A DNA stretch of 64,000 bases from Megascapheus bottae. Taxonomy: Eukaryota > Chordata > Mammalia > Rodentia > Geomyidae. The DNA lies in NCBI GenBank assembly GCA_024803745.1, contig JANJXV010000194.1, forward strand, positions 1,550,001-1,614,000, in the 5' to 3' direction. The notes beneath the pieces are model-generated. The model did not search any database. It was not told where the DNA came from and was given only the letters and a program-made list of their open reading frames with translations. Both the position numbers and the translations under genes were made by a program. Within the stretch, counting starts at the first letter, position 1, and each line of letters begins with the position of its first letter. Of this stretch, positions 1 through 10,784 are shown piece after piece.

Positions 1-114
1 CTCCGGATGAAAAACCCACCAATGGAGCTGGTGACTGATGGAGACTGAGAATCATCACTGCACTCCAGAAAGCATGGGCCTTCTGTAGAAATTACCAAAC
101 AGGTTTAGAGTCCT

Positions 115-938
115 GTGGATATACCTTTTGCTCTGAACCCCATGTGTGACACAGTTGAACCTGCTGATACTATGGAGGAAGAAAAAGAGCAGCCAGATTT
201 CCTTCCGTTTCCTTTCACACTCCACCCAGAGTCAGTCCATCTGAGTCAGAGTAACACTCCACTTATTGTGCAAGCTGAAGGGGCACACGCTGGGCTCATG
301 GAAAATGTCCCCATGGGAAGCAGCAAGTGTACTCTCAATACTGGATTCATTGGAGGAAAATGAATCCATCCTCACAGAATATCCAGACCCATCCATCTCA
401 CTAAAAGAGACTCAATCTCCATTCGACAAACCAGAATCCATCCCCCTCTTAACTCAGGAAGGACATTCTGTTTCTCATGAGGAAGGAGACCCTTCTGAGG
501 ACTCGGAAGTAGAATTACTGTCTGAAGGCAACTTGGAGGCCAGTCTGGATTTAGAGCTTCCCTGTCCCCTTCCTAAAAAGACATCTCTTTACCTTGCTCT
601 CGGATTCTTGTCAAGTATTCATTGTATTTACTTTGCTAACTATTAAACTCTCATTGTTAATATTATGGTGTGCAGTTCTTCAGTGCTTATTATACTGTGT
701 TTTATTTTCCACTTATAATGTGAGACCTCAGACACATAGGTCCTGGGTGGGCCAAAAACCAGACAGTTCTGGTCCCACAGAAGACAACCTTACTGGATAT
801 ACAGGGAACTATGAAATGCATGGAATCACCAGGAATCCAGGCCAGGCCTCCATGGAAAGACAAGTCAGCTACCAAAGCTTAAGCACAGATCAGATGCCTG
901 GAAATGTGTTTTGTCAATCGGGAGAAGTGCCAGAGTAA
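115..938 (+). pseudogene. Unrecognised ORF cluster in three frames (probable frameshifted gene remnant), left-arm copy
   Basis: Three overlapping open frames follow each other: 115-363 (82 codons), 266-646 and 594-938. The first two read as acidic, Ser/Glu/Pro-rich sequence. The third opens with a strongly hydrophobic stretch of about 25 residues rich in Leu, Val and Ile that would suit a membrane segment, then a polar tail of about 75 residues containing YQSLSTD. This order (acidic part, hydrophobic segment, polar tail) could be the ruin of a single-pass membrane protein, but I recognise no family. The frame changes between pieces and the absence of splice sites at the changes argue for a pseudogene. 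A one-base indel near 600 ('ctcggattc' here, 'ctcatgattc' in the other arm) shifts the frame relative to the second copy. Function is unknown and coding status is doubtful. Confidence 0.35.
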
Positions 939-1054
939 CTGTAATATTATGTGGGACTCTGTTCTGTGAGTTCAAGTCTGTTTATATAACCATTGTGCTT
1001 TGTACAAATATTTAAGAAAATTAAAACTCCACAATAGCATCAAAAATCTACTTT

Positions 1055-1255
1055 GGCTTTGAATGTGGCCTAGTTGTAGATTGCTCGCCTAGTATACAAG
1101 AAGACCTTGATTCAATTCCTCGACACTGCATACACAGAAAAAGTAGATGGGGCACTGTGGCTCAGGTGTCAGAGTGCCACCCTTGAACCAATGTGGCCAA
1201 GGACAGTTTCTGGTCCCTCAGTTCAAGCCCCAGGACTAGCGAAACAAGAAATCAT
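1055..1255 (+). repeat. Dimeric tRNA-like SINE (IDL-Geo type)
   Basis: ID-like left half with 'tgtggcctagttgtaga' (A-box region) and 'gattcaattcctcg' (B-box region), then the right half ending 'caagccccaggactagc'. The counterpart in the other inverted arm is at 18650-18850. Confidence 0.8.
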
Positions 1256-1619
1256 ACCATTTTCCACACATTTGGAAATAAATCTCTTTTATCTAACCCT
1301 ACTTCTTTTTTGCCAGTCCAGGCTGTGTGCAAACAAGCCAAACTACTGGCCCCCAACCTTACTATTTTTAATCATTTAATTTTTTTACATAATCATATTT
1401 CATGGTGTCTGTATTAATACCATAAACAGTATGCTTAGTGTAATAATGTTAAAGGTAAAACATAAGAAATTAATAACTAAAATTCCTTTTTTATTATTTT
1501 TATAGCATTACTACAATTTTATGAGAAAAATTACCTAGAATGTTTATTTTAGAGTTCAAGTAATCCATTTTGATAAGTATATCAACCTACATCATTTATT
1601 TGAACACATTTTAAACTAT

Positions 1620-1800
1620 TTTTTTCAGGAATGAAAATACATATATATTTGTTGTAAATGAAATTTATGACTTGGGGGAAGGAAAAGAGAAAAAGGCGGA
1701 GGGGTTACAGTGTTTACAAGAAATGTACTCATTACATATGTAACAGCAATCTCTTTGTATATCACCTTGACAACAAATTTTTTGAAAAGTACAATAAGTT
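1620..1800 (+). repeat. Old L1 3'-UTR remnant
   Basis: A purine-rich block ('gggggaaggaaaagag' region) is followed by 'gaaatgtactcattacatatg'-like sequence that resembles the 3' ends of the other old L1 fragments in this window in reverse orientation. It is shared with the second inverted arm. No coding content. Confidence 0.45.
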
Positions 1801-1821
1801 TAAATGTCTACTTTGGGCAGA

Positions 1822-2035
1822 ATTTTTTCTTGCCAGTACTGGGCTTAGACTCAGGACCTGAGCACGATCCTTGTTTTTGTTTTTGTTTATTCTTAAGGCG
1901 CAAGTTCTATCACATGTGCCACAGCACCACTTTTATCTTTTTTTATCTATGTTGTGCTGAGGAATTGAACTTGGGTCTTCATTCATGCTCTGCAAGAACT
2001 CTTCCACTAGGCTTAACTTATGGCCCCAGTGGGAA
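1822..2035 (-). repeat. Dimeric tRNA-like SINE (IDL-Geo type), minus strand
   Basis: Reads 'ttgccagtactgggctta' then '...ggaattgaacttgggtcttc', the complement of the two SINE halves. The counterpart is at about 17870-18083 in the other arm. Confidence 0.8.
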
Positions 2036-2259
2036 GGAAGTTTTCCATAAAATATGTAGGAAATATGTACACTTAGGAAAAGCCATCAAAAACAGAAGAA
2101 AAATTATATACTTAGATAACGACATGCCAGTATTATGGCAGATCTCTGTAATTCTAGCTTCAAGAGTGGCCTATTTGGACCGGGAGTTGGCTGGCTGAAG
2201 TAAAGTGCTATCCTTGAGCAAGCCCTAGGACAATGCTCTGGCAATGAGTTGAAGCCATA

Positions 2260-5200
2260 TTGTTTGGTTGGTGAAGATCTTCTCCCACTCTGTAGGCTTC
2301 CTGATTAGTTTACTAGCTATATCCGTTGCCATACAAAAGCTCTGCAGTTTAATGCAGTCCCACTTATCCAGCCTTTCTCTGATTTGTTGTGATTCTTGTC
2401 CTTATTAAGAAAGCTTCGACCTGTGCCAAGGAGGCCTAGTGTATCTCCTATTCCTTCCTGTAAACTTTTCAGTGTGTCAGCTTTTACCTCCACGTCTTTG
2501 ATCCATTTGGAGTTAATTCTAGTGCAAGGTGACAAAGAAGGATCCAACTTTAGTTTTCTGCAGGTGTTTAACCAATTCTGCCAGCACAACTTGTTGAAGA
2601 GGCTATCTTTCTTCCATTCTATTTTTTTTGCTCCCTGGTCAAAGATTAGGTGGCCATAGGTCTGTGGTTTAATATCTGGGTCCGCAGTTCTACTCCATTG
2701 GACTTTAGGCCTGTTCTTGTGCCAGTACCAAGTTGTTTTCAGAATTATAGCTCTGTAAGAGAGTCGTAAGTTTGGAATTGAAATTCCTCCAGCGCTGTTC
2801 TTTCTGCTAAGAAGTGTTTTTGCTATACGGGGTCTTTTATTATTCCATATGAAATTTTGAATTGCCTCTTCTATTTCTTTAAAGAATGACATTGGGATGT
2901 TGATTGGTATTGCATTGAATTTGTAGATAGCCCTTGGCAAGATTGTCATTTTCACAATGTTGATTCTTCCAATCCAGGAGCATGGGAGGTTTTTCCATTT
3001 CCTTAGTTCTGCTTTTATTTCCTTTTTTATGGTTTTAAAGTTTTCATCTAAACGGTCCTTTACATTCTTAGTTAAGCTAATTGCTAGGTACTTTATTTTC
3101 TTTGAGGCTACTGTGAAAGGAATTTCTTTCCTGATTATTGCCTCGTTCCTCTCAGTGTTGGCGTAAAGTAAGGTAGTTGATTTGTGATGGTTCATTTTAT
3201 GGCCTGTTACCCTTCCAAATCTTTGAATCAGCTCAAGGAGCTTGGGAGTAGAGTCTATAGGATTCTTTAAATACAGAATCATGTCATCTGCAAAGAGGGA
3301 TAGTTTTATTTCCTCTTTCCCTACTCGGATCCCCTTTATGCTTGCTTCTTGCCTTATTGCACTGCCTAGGAATTCTAGTACTATGTTAAAAAGGAGTGGA
3401 GAGAGTGGGCATCCTTGTCTCGTTCCTGATTTTAGAGGGAATGGCTTTAGATTTTCACCTTTAAGTATAATACTAGCAGTGGGTTTCTCATACACAGTCT
3501 TTATTACATTGAGAAATGTTCCATGGATTCCTAGTTTCTCCACATCTTTTTACATAAAGGGGTTTTGGATCTTGTCAAATGCCTTTTCCTCATCTATTGA
3601 GACAATCATGTGATTTTATCCCTGCTCCTGTTGATGTGTTGAATTATATTAATTGATTTGTGTATGTTGAACCAGCTTTGCCTCCCTGTGATGAATCCAG
3701 GTTGATCATAGTGTACAATTTTTTTGATGAGTTGTTGTAGACGGTTGGCCAGTATTTTGTTGAGAAGTTTTGCATCGATGTTCATCAAAGAAATGGGTCT
3801 ATAGATCTCTTTCTTTGATGAATCTCTGTCTGGTTTGGGGATGAGGGATATGCTGGCTTCACAGAATCAGTTTGGTAAAGAACCTTCATTTTCAATGTCG
3901 TTGAAGAGCTTGAGGAGTATTGGTGTGAGCTCTGCTTTGAAGACCTTATAGAATTCAGCTGTGAATCCATCTGGCCCTGGGCTCTTTTTAAGTGGAAGTT
4001 GTCTCATTTCCATTTCTATTTCAGAGCTTGAAATAGGCCTGTTGAGTTGGGTTAGCTCTTCTTGGTTCAGTGTGTGTATGTTAATATTGTCTAGGAATTC
4101 ATCCATTTCTTCTAGATTCTCAAATTTGTTGGCGTAAAGGTTTGAGAAGTGTTCCCTCATGATATTCTGGATCTTGGTAATTTCTGTCGTGATATTACCA
4201 TTTTCATCTGCGATTTTGTTTATTTCGATATGCTCTCTTCTTTTTTTGGTAACATTTGCTAAGGGCTTGTCAATTTTGTTAATTCTTTCAAAGAACTAAC
4301 TCCTTGTTTTGTTGATTCTTTCTATAGTTTTTTTATTCCAAATCATTTAATTCTGCTTTGATTTTAATAATTTTCTTTCTCCTAATGGGTTTAGTTTTGG
4401 TTTGTTGCTCTTTTTCCAGGAGGTTAAGGTGAGACATTAACTAGTTGGTTTGCCATTTTTCCAACTTGCTGTTGTAGGCACTCAGCGCTATAAATTTTCC
4501 TCTGAGTACTGCCATAGTTGTGTCCCTAAGGAGTTGATATTTGTGTGCTCCTTATTGTTAAATTTCATAAACAGTTGGATATCTGTTCTGATCTCTTCGA
4601 TTACCCATTGTTTTTGATTCAACAATGTGTTGTTCAGTCTCCATGACTTACAGGGCATTAGTTGGTGGAGATGTGTGTTCAGCTCCAATTTGATGTCTTT
4701 ATGGTCTGAGAGTGTGCATAGAGTAATTTCAGTGTTTCTGAATCTGTCCAAGTTTGCTTTATGGCCTAAGATGTGGTCTATTTTGGAAAATGTTCCATGT
4801 GCTGCTGAGAAAAACGTATATTGTGCTGTTACTGGGTGGAATATTCTGCAGATGTCTGTTAGATTTAGTTGGTCTATATAGTTGTTAAGTTCTAAGGTTT
4901 CTCTGTTGAGTTTTTGCCTTGTTGATCTGTCCATAGGTGAGAGTGGTGTGTTAAACTCACCAACAATCACTGTATTTCGATCTATGTATGGTTTCAGTGT
5001 AAGTAAAGTTTGCTTGATGAAGTTTGGAGCTCCGGGATTGGGTGTGTAAATATTTAGGATCGTTATGTCTTCCAGGAGGAAAGATCCTTTTAGTAGTATG
5101 TAGTAACCTTCTATGTCTTTTCTTACTAATTTTAGTTTGAAGTCTATTGTATCTGATATGAGGATGGCAACTCCAGCCTGTTTATGGGGGCAGTTAGACT

Positions 5201-5388
5201 GATAGAGTTTATTCCAACACCTCCCTTTCAAAAGATGTTTGTTTTTGGGTAAGATGTGTCTCTTGAAGACAGCAGAACGATGGCTTTTGCTTTTTGATCC
5301 AACTAGACAGCCTATGCCGTTTAATTGGAGAGTTAAGTCCATTGATATTGAGAATTAGGATTGAGAGATATTTATTACATCCTACCAT
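2260..5388 (-). pseudogene. LINE-1 ORF2 (endonuclease-reverse transcriptase), truncated and disabled, copy A
   Basis: ORF2p nicks target DNA and reverse-transcribes L1 RNA. The start ATG is at 5388-5386, followed by the apurinic-like endonuclease with its conserved early NGLNSPIKRHRL motif, then later GEFNTPLS (usually GDFNTPLS, so the Asp position is altered) and KIDHILG. The reverse transcriptase follows, with [10 protein letters not shown] at its catalytic core (about 3290) and [13 protein letters not shown] in the thumb region. Lesions: a frameshift near 5240 (LTQK/HLLK), a stop at about 3870 after EGSLPN, a frameshift at about 3610 before [13 protein letters not shown] sequence, and others. 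The last ~450 codons, including the Cys-rich tail, are absent because the copy ends at 2260. Confidence 0.92.
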
Positions 5389-5619
5389 TTTTAAAAGCTT
5401 TTAGTAGGGTTTGTGTGTTGACAGTTCTTGTGGTCCTTAGATGGTATGCTATTTAGGTGCCATTTCTTTCCCTATATTGCATTTATTTTGTTTTTCTATG
5501 TATAGAGCATCTTTGAGAATTCTCTGTAGTGTTGGTTTTGTTTCGACATATTGTTGCAGCTTTTCCCTGGAATGGAATGTTTTTCTTGTCCCCTCAGTTA
5601 CGAATGAGTGCTTACCTGG

Positions 5620-6624
5620 CTACAGTATTATTGGTTGGTAATTATTTGATTTAAGGGCATGACATATATGCTTCCAGTCACTTCGTGCTTTCATGGTCTC
5701 TGCTGAGAAATCTGGGGTTATTCTGATTGGTTTGCCTTTATAGGTTACTAATCCATTTTCCCTGGCTGCCTTTAGGATCTTTTCTTTCATTTCTATTGAT
5801 CCAGTTCGGGCCACAATTTGGCGGTGGGATGTTCTTTTCTGGTCAGGTCTGTTTGGGGTTCTAAAAGGTTCTCGTATCTGGATGGGCCTGCCCTTCTGGA
5901 TATTTGGGAAATTCTCTGAGATGATTCCCTGAAGTATATTTCCAATACCATTGACCTCTTTCTCCACGCCCTCCTCAATACCAACTTGCCTTAAATTAGG
6001 CTTCCTAATCGCATCTTGGACCTCCTGAAGCGCTCTCTCATATTTCCTAGATTTGGATTGACTCATTTTCTGTTCTTTCTCTATAATAACTAAATTATCT
6101 TCAGCCCAGGAATTTCTCTCCTCTGCATTGTCTAATCTGCTATCAAAGCTACCTACTTCATTTTTCATCTCCCTTGCTTCTAATTGCTCACTTTTGGTGC
6201 CTTGCATCTCTTGTTTTAGATCATGTATGGATTTATTTATCTCCTTGATTTCCTTTTGAGTGGTTAGCTCAGTAGCTTTATTTTCTTTGGACATTTGGTG
6301 GAGTTTGGTCATGTTTTTATATGTGGATTCAATGAATTCATGCATCCTTCTTTGAAAAACCTTTATTATGGCCTCCTTTATGGCTTCTTCTTTTTCACTT
6401 ATCACCTTGTTTTTGCTTTATTCTTGTTCAGCTATGGCTTCCTCCATTATCTCTTTCTTTACATTTTCACATTTTTCATTAATGAAGTTTATCAATTGCA
6501 TGTGTGTAGCACTTGGAAGACTCTCCTCTAGGTTTGCCAGTGACTGTTCCATTCTCTGTTTACATTGGGTGGGGGATGTTGTTTCTTGATTTGACATTTT
6601 TCTTGAGTTTCTTGTTCTGCCCAT
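5620..6624 (-). pseudogene. LINE-1 ORF1 (RNA-binding coiled-coil protein) with one stop, copy A
   Basis: ORF1p is the L1 nucleic-acid chaperone that coats L1 RNA in the cytoplasmic RNP. The frame is 335 codons long, the usual ORF1 size. It starts MGRTRNSRKMSNQET, has a long Glu/Lys-rich coiled coil (residues ~20-170), an RRM-like segment around NGIGNILQGIISENFPNI (~200-220), and a C-terminal domain with RTPNRPDQKRTSHR and KPIRITPDFSAETM. The only lesion visible in the frame is a stop (taa) after EAIAEQE at 6418-6420, where copies B and C read EESKN. Substitutions such as EESLPSATHM mark it as an ageing copy. Confidence 0.92.
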
Positions 6625-7184
6625 TTGAAAATGGGAGCAAGATTACTACTAAATATGATTATAGTTTTTCAGATATAACCAACCTAGACCTCTGTAGCTG
6701 GCAGACACTAGATGTTCACAAGTTTTGATTGGTATTATCACATTTTCTTTTTGTGCACTTACAGACCAGTCTAATACAACCACTGATAAGCGATTTATAC
6801 CCAAAACAATAAGCCTCTCAATCCATTCTCTATTGACTTTAGGTCCCTCTGAGCCTAGAGAATAATTAACCACCTACATATACAATATTGCTCAACAGCC
6901 ATCAAGTGTAGATCCGTGCAGTATAAGGGTTGAAAGACCAGCAGAGGTCCAGAGATAGAAAAATAGAATGAGAGAGGTCAGGGAGGTACAAGAGGATTAA
7001 TGTAGGAGTGTAAGAATATTGTAGTAATAAAGAAAAGGTATAGCATAAGGATAACTGACCTAAGTTGGTAAGTAGGTAACATATTTGAGTACAAAGTTTG
7101 GAAAGTATTAGAATAAAACTTGTGTGTTGCTGCACGACTAGCTCTTACCCCAACCAGTGGCCTCACAGTGGACCATCGGATGGA
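6625..7184 (-). other. LINE-1 5'UTR, copy A
   Basis: About 560 bases upstream of ORF1, colinear with 39542-40103 and 46958-47519. I see no internal tandem monomers of the mouse L1 type. It should hold the internal pol II promoter by analogy with other L1s; no element of it can be proven here. Confidence 0.7.
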
Positions 7185-7304
7185 TCTGTTTTTCTTGTCT
7201 ACGTTGAGGGAAAGGGGTATTTCACAAGACGCAGAAGCGAAGATTTCAGAAGCAAATGCTGTGAGTGAATTAGCTCGTAAAAAGCATTTTTATTTTCTTT
7301 TATC

Positions 7305-7495
7305 TTTCTGCCAGTCTTGGGGCTTGAATTCAGGGCCTGAGCACTGTCCTCGGGTTTTCTCAAGTCTAGCCCTCTGCCACTTGAGCCCCAGTGCCACATC
7401 TAGATTTTCTATCTATGCGATACTGAGCAATCAAACCCAGATCTTCATGGATGCTAGGCAAACACTCTACCACTATGCCAAACTCTCAACCCTGA
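7305..7495 (-). repeat. IDL-Geo SINE inside spacer copy 1
   Basis: 'gccagtcttggggcttgaa' to 'ccaaactctcaacc', complement of the dimeric SINE. The same insertion is at ~40227-40420, ~47640-47835 and, inverted, ~22745-22950, so it predates the duplications. Confidence 0.85.
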
Positions 7496-7717
7496 CATAG
7501 TAATTATAAAGTCATCATCATCATATCAAAATAACCTTTCTCTTACAAAGAATGAACACTTATCTATGTGTGTAATGTTTTTTTTAAATTTCACTACTTC
7601 TTCTGTGTTTTACCCTCTTGCATTTTTATACATGACAGTAAAGCTAATCATCAGGAAATAATTGATTAGGATACAGAAACCTAATAATATCCTAGTAGAT
7701 TGACGTCAAAAATATGT

Positions 7718-7922
7718 GCAAGATGCCCTGTGTGTTTCACCTAGTGGTAGAGTCCTTGGCTACCACGCAAAAAGCCTTAGGTTTAATTCCTCATTACCAC
7801 ATACATAGAAAACGCTGCAAGTGGTGCTGTGGCTCGGTGGGACAGCTAAAGCCTAAAGAAAGCCCAAGAACAATGTTCAAACTCTGAGGTCAAGTCCCAA
7901 GACTAGCAAAAACAAAAAAAAA
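7718..7922 (+). repeat. IDL-Geo SINE inside spacer copy 1 (second)
   Basis: 'cacctagtggtagagtcc' followed by 'gtggtgctgtggctcggtgg' and an A-rich tail. Orthologous copies sit in the other spacers at ~40642-40848 and ~48067-48268, and inverted at ~22315-22515. Confidence 0.85.
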
Positions 7923-8498
7923 TTCGACAAGGGGCAAAATGCAGGCAGAGAAGGCACTGTGAAGCAAATGTTTTGTAAAGGATGAGGGCAATATTGACCC
8001 TTAAGTTTGGATCTTACCTAAGAAAGGCTTGGACAAATAAGGTGTGCTGTTTACTACATCCAAATGTACATTGTGAGATTGGAGGAGAGATTCAGCCTCC
8101 AGTATGTCTTTGGTGAGGTCTTCTGTGAGCAAGGATCTTTGGTCATTGAGACCTGAAAGGTGACCCTGCCTCCCTCACAATGGAACAGAATATGGAACCC
8201 TGTTAACCAAGCCACTGTAACTAACAACCAACTCAAGCCAGCTCACTTGGCCTGTGGCTCAGGAGGAAGAAAGATGTTGCTGTGCTGATGCCAAAGGTCA
8301 GGAAACTCGAGTCTCAGGCATGGAAGTTGTGGATGTCTTACTCGAAGATGTACATGCTAGATCATTGCCAAGCCACAAATCCAGTATAACAGGCTTTTCT
8401 CTAAGAAGTAGGCCAGGAAAATCCAGGGCAACCAGACGAGTTATATTTCTAAGAAGAAATGTATTTGACCCCATCATCCTCCCCACACACTACAACTT

Positions 8499-10784
8499 TC
8501 TTTTTTTTTAAATTTTTTTATTGTAATTAGTAAAAGGCTTACATGATATTTGCCAGATAGAAGATGCATTGATTCACATACATTGGTACCCTTTCACATG
8601 TCTTGGTACCCATTTCCCTCCAACCCCACACCCCCCACCCGTCTTGGTTTTGCCCCCTTCCCTATCAAATTTCAAATATTCAAATACAAATAAATTCAAT
8701 ATATCACATAACAAAGTGAGATACTATACCAGTATGGGATAACGAAGGGACAGCAAAGGAGATAAGAGACAACATAGTACATTAAGGACAACAATCATTC
8801 ATAATGTGGCTTTTGTTTCAATATCCTGGAGTTCCTTTCAATTAGCTTCACATTATATGGCCTTATATATGGCCTTTTGTTCTATTGCAAATCTCTGCTA
8901 GTAGAGCCCAATGTTTCTACTGGTTATGACGAATGAGGGAAACCAATGAGCCTAAGTTCTTTGAGTCTGGCTTACTTCACTTAATATGATTTGTTCTAAG
9001 TCATTCCATTTCCTAACAAATGGGGCGATGTCATTCTTTCTTACAGCAGCATAGAATTCTATTGTGTACAAATACCGCAACTTGTTGATCCAATCATCAA
9101 CTGAGGGACATATGGGTTGGTTCCATATCTTTGCTACTGTGAATAGTGCTGCAATGAACATTGTTGTGCTAGTGGGTTTAGTATGCCCTTGTTTCTGGAT
9201 TGTTGAGTAAATGCCAAGTAGTGCAATTGCTGGGTCATAGGGGAGTTCTATGTTTAGCCTTTTGAGGCACTGCCACACTGCTTACCACAGTGTTTGAACG
9301 AGTTTACACTCCCACCAACATTGTAGTATTGATCCCTCCTGGCCACATCCCCTCCAGCACCTGCTGTCATTCGTTTTCCTGATCCTGGCCATTCTAACTG
9401 GAGTGAGGTGGAATCTTAGAGTTGTTTTGCTTTGCATTTCTTTTATGACCAGAGATGTTGAGCATTTCTTCATGTGTCAATAAGCCATTTTTGTTTCTTC
9501 TTCAGAGAAGACTCTCTTTAAGTCTTTGGCCCATTTTTAATGGGATGGGTGTTACTTTGGAGGTTAGTTTTGGAGTGATTCAATTTTTTGAGTTGTTGAT
9601 ATATGTTAGATATGAGGCACTTGTCCGTTGTTTGGTTGGTGAAGATCTTCTCCTACTCTGTAGGCTTCCTGATTAGTTTACTAGCTATATCCGTTGCCAT
9701 ACAAAATCTCTGCAGTTTAATGCAGTCCCACTTATCCAGCCTTTCTCTGATTTGTTGTGACTCTTGGTCCTTATTAAGAAAGTTTCGACCTGTGCCAAGG
9801 AGGCCTAGTGTATCTCCTATTCCTTCCTGTAAACGTTTCAGTGTGTCAGCTTTTACCTCCACGTCTTTGATCCATTTGGAGTTAATTCTAGTGCAAGGTG
9901 ACAAAGAAGGACCTAACCTTAGTTTTCTGCAGGTGCTTAACCAGTTCTGCCAGCACAACTTGTTGAAGAGGCTATCTTTCTTCCATTCTATTTTTTTGGC
10001 TCCCTGGTCAAAGATTAGGTGGCCCTAGGTCTGTGGTTTAATATCTGGGTCCGCAGTTCTATTCCATTGGACTTCAGGCCTGTTCTTTTGCAAGTACCAA
10101 GCTGTTTTAAAAATTATAGCTCTGTAATAGAGTCTAAAGTTTGGAATTGAAATTCCTCCAGCTCTGTTCTTTCTGCTACGAAATGTTTTTGCTATACGGC
10201 TCTTTTACTATTCCATGTGAAATTTTGAATTGCCTCTTCTATTTCTTTAAAGAATGACATTGGGATGTTGATGGGTATTGCATTGAATTTGTAGATAGCC
10301 CTTGGCAAGATTGTCATTTTCACAATGTTGATTCTTCCAATCCAGGAGCATGGGAGGTTTTTCCATTTCCTTAGTTCTGCTTTAATTTCCTTTTTTAGGG
10401 TTTTAAAATTTTCATCTAAAAGTTCCTTTACATTCTTAGTTAAGCTAATTCCTAGGTACTTTATTTTCTTTGAGGCTATTGTGAAAGGAGTTTCTTTCAT
10501 GATTATTGCCTCGTTCCTCTCACTGTTGGCGTAAAGGAAGGCAGTTAATTTTTGAGGGATGATTTTATGGCCTGCTACCCTTCCAAAGCTTTGAATCAGC
10601 TCAAGGAGCTTGGGAGTAGAGTCTATAGGATTCTTTAAATACAGAATCATGTCATCTGCAAAGAGGGATATTTTTATTTCCTATTTCTCCACTTGGATCC
10701 CCTTTATGCTTGCTTCTTGCCTTATTGCACTGCATAGGAATTCTAGTACTATGTTAAAAAGGAGTGGAGAGAGTGGACATCCTC
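8499..10784 (-). mobile_element. LINE-1 copy A' (3' part only; start of array unit 2)
   Basis: The minus-strand L1 3' end begins at the T-rich run at 8500-8520 (poly(A) tail in the sense direction). Then come a 3'UTR of about 400 bases and the ORF2 C-terminal half. The element ends at 10784, in the middle of the reverse transcriptase at 'gagtggacatcct', where unrelated sequence begins. It lies about 7.37 kb from the equivalent base of copy A (9633 versus 2260). Confidence 0.92.
8914..10784 (-). pseudogene. LINE-1 ORF2 C-terminal half, disabled, copy A'
   Basis: Covers the reverse transcriptase from just upstream of the catalytic region (MILYLKNP at ~10650) to the C-terminal Cys-rich segment [18 protein letters not shown] (~9370-9310; the usual His before the third Cys is Gln here). 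The frame is broken several times: near 10196 (a base or more lost at 'ctatacggctctttt'), at ~9958, ~9535 and ~9280, and close to the end. Only part of the enzyme is present. Confidence 0.9.

Larger units (their letters stand above)
1..2259 (+). repeat. Left arm of a ~2.26-kb inverted duplication
   Basis: The reverse complement of this segment is present at 17645-19904, colinear over its whole length with only scattered substitutions and one-base indels (a few percent by eye). Base 1 pairs with 19904, and the inner edge 'gaagccata' (2251-2259) pairs with 'tatggcttc' at 17645-17653. The homology reaches the first base of the window, so the arm may continue to the left outside it. It contains an unrecognised ORF cluster (115-938), two SINEs and an old L1 3' end. 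At 2260 the sequence switches without transition into the interior of an L1 ORF2. Confidence 0.93.
2260..7184 (-). mobile_element. LINE-1 copy A, 3' part missing (array unit 1)
   Basis: Non-LTR retrotransposon on the minus strand. From its 5' end it has a 5'UTR (about 7184-6625), ORF1 (6624-5620), a short intergenic gap and ORF2 from the ATG at 5388 downward. The element stops abruptly at 2260 inside ORF2, where the inverted-duplication arm begins; there is no poly(A) tail or target duplication at that edge, so the truncation is a rearrangement and not normal L1 5' truncation. The 5' edge is placed at 7184 because the solitary spacer copy at 21705-23066 diverges exactly after 'ctgtttttcttgtctac'. 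The equivalent base in copy C lies about 40.3 kb downstream. Confidence 0.93.
7185..8498 (+). repeat. Spacer of the 7.4-kb macro-repeat, copy 1
   Basis: Segment between the 5' end of one L1 and the 3' end of the next, repeated at 40104-41474 and 47520-48888 and present alone and inverted at 21705-23066. It contains two IDL-Geo SINEs in opposite orientation and otherwise unique AT-rich sequence. Copy 1 lacks a ~45-base piece present in the other array copies ('gctccttgagcctgagacc' region at 40950-41005), so it is slightly deleted. No coding frame is conserved between the copies. Confidence 0.9.

Noticed and set aside
4488..5342. A 284-codon frame beginning MDLTLQLNG as an independent gene start
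   Set aside because: Its first ~45 codons are a shadow frame. The real ORF2 N-terminus (NGLNSPIKRHRL) is in another frame, which merges at a frameshift shared by all copies.
6902..7166. Minus-strand hydrophobic frames in the L1 5'UTR
   Set aside because: They lie upstream of ORF1, are not kept in the same form in the three copies, and have no recognised domain; an L1 ORF0-like function cannot be supported.
7120..7500. Plus-strand 126-codon frame repeated at 40086 and 47502
   Set aside because: It is conserved only because the spacer is duplicated. It consists of the L1 5' tip and an antisense SINE, and has no independent evidence of coding.
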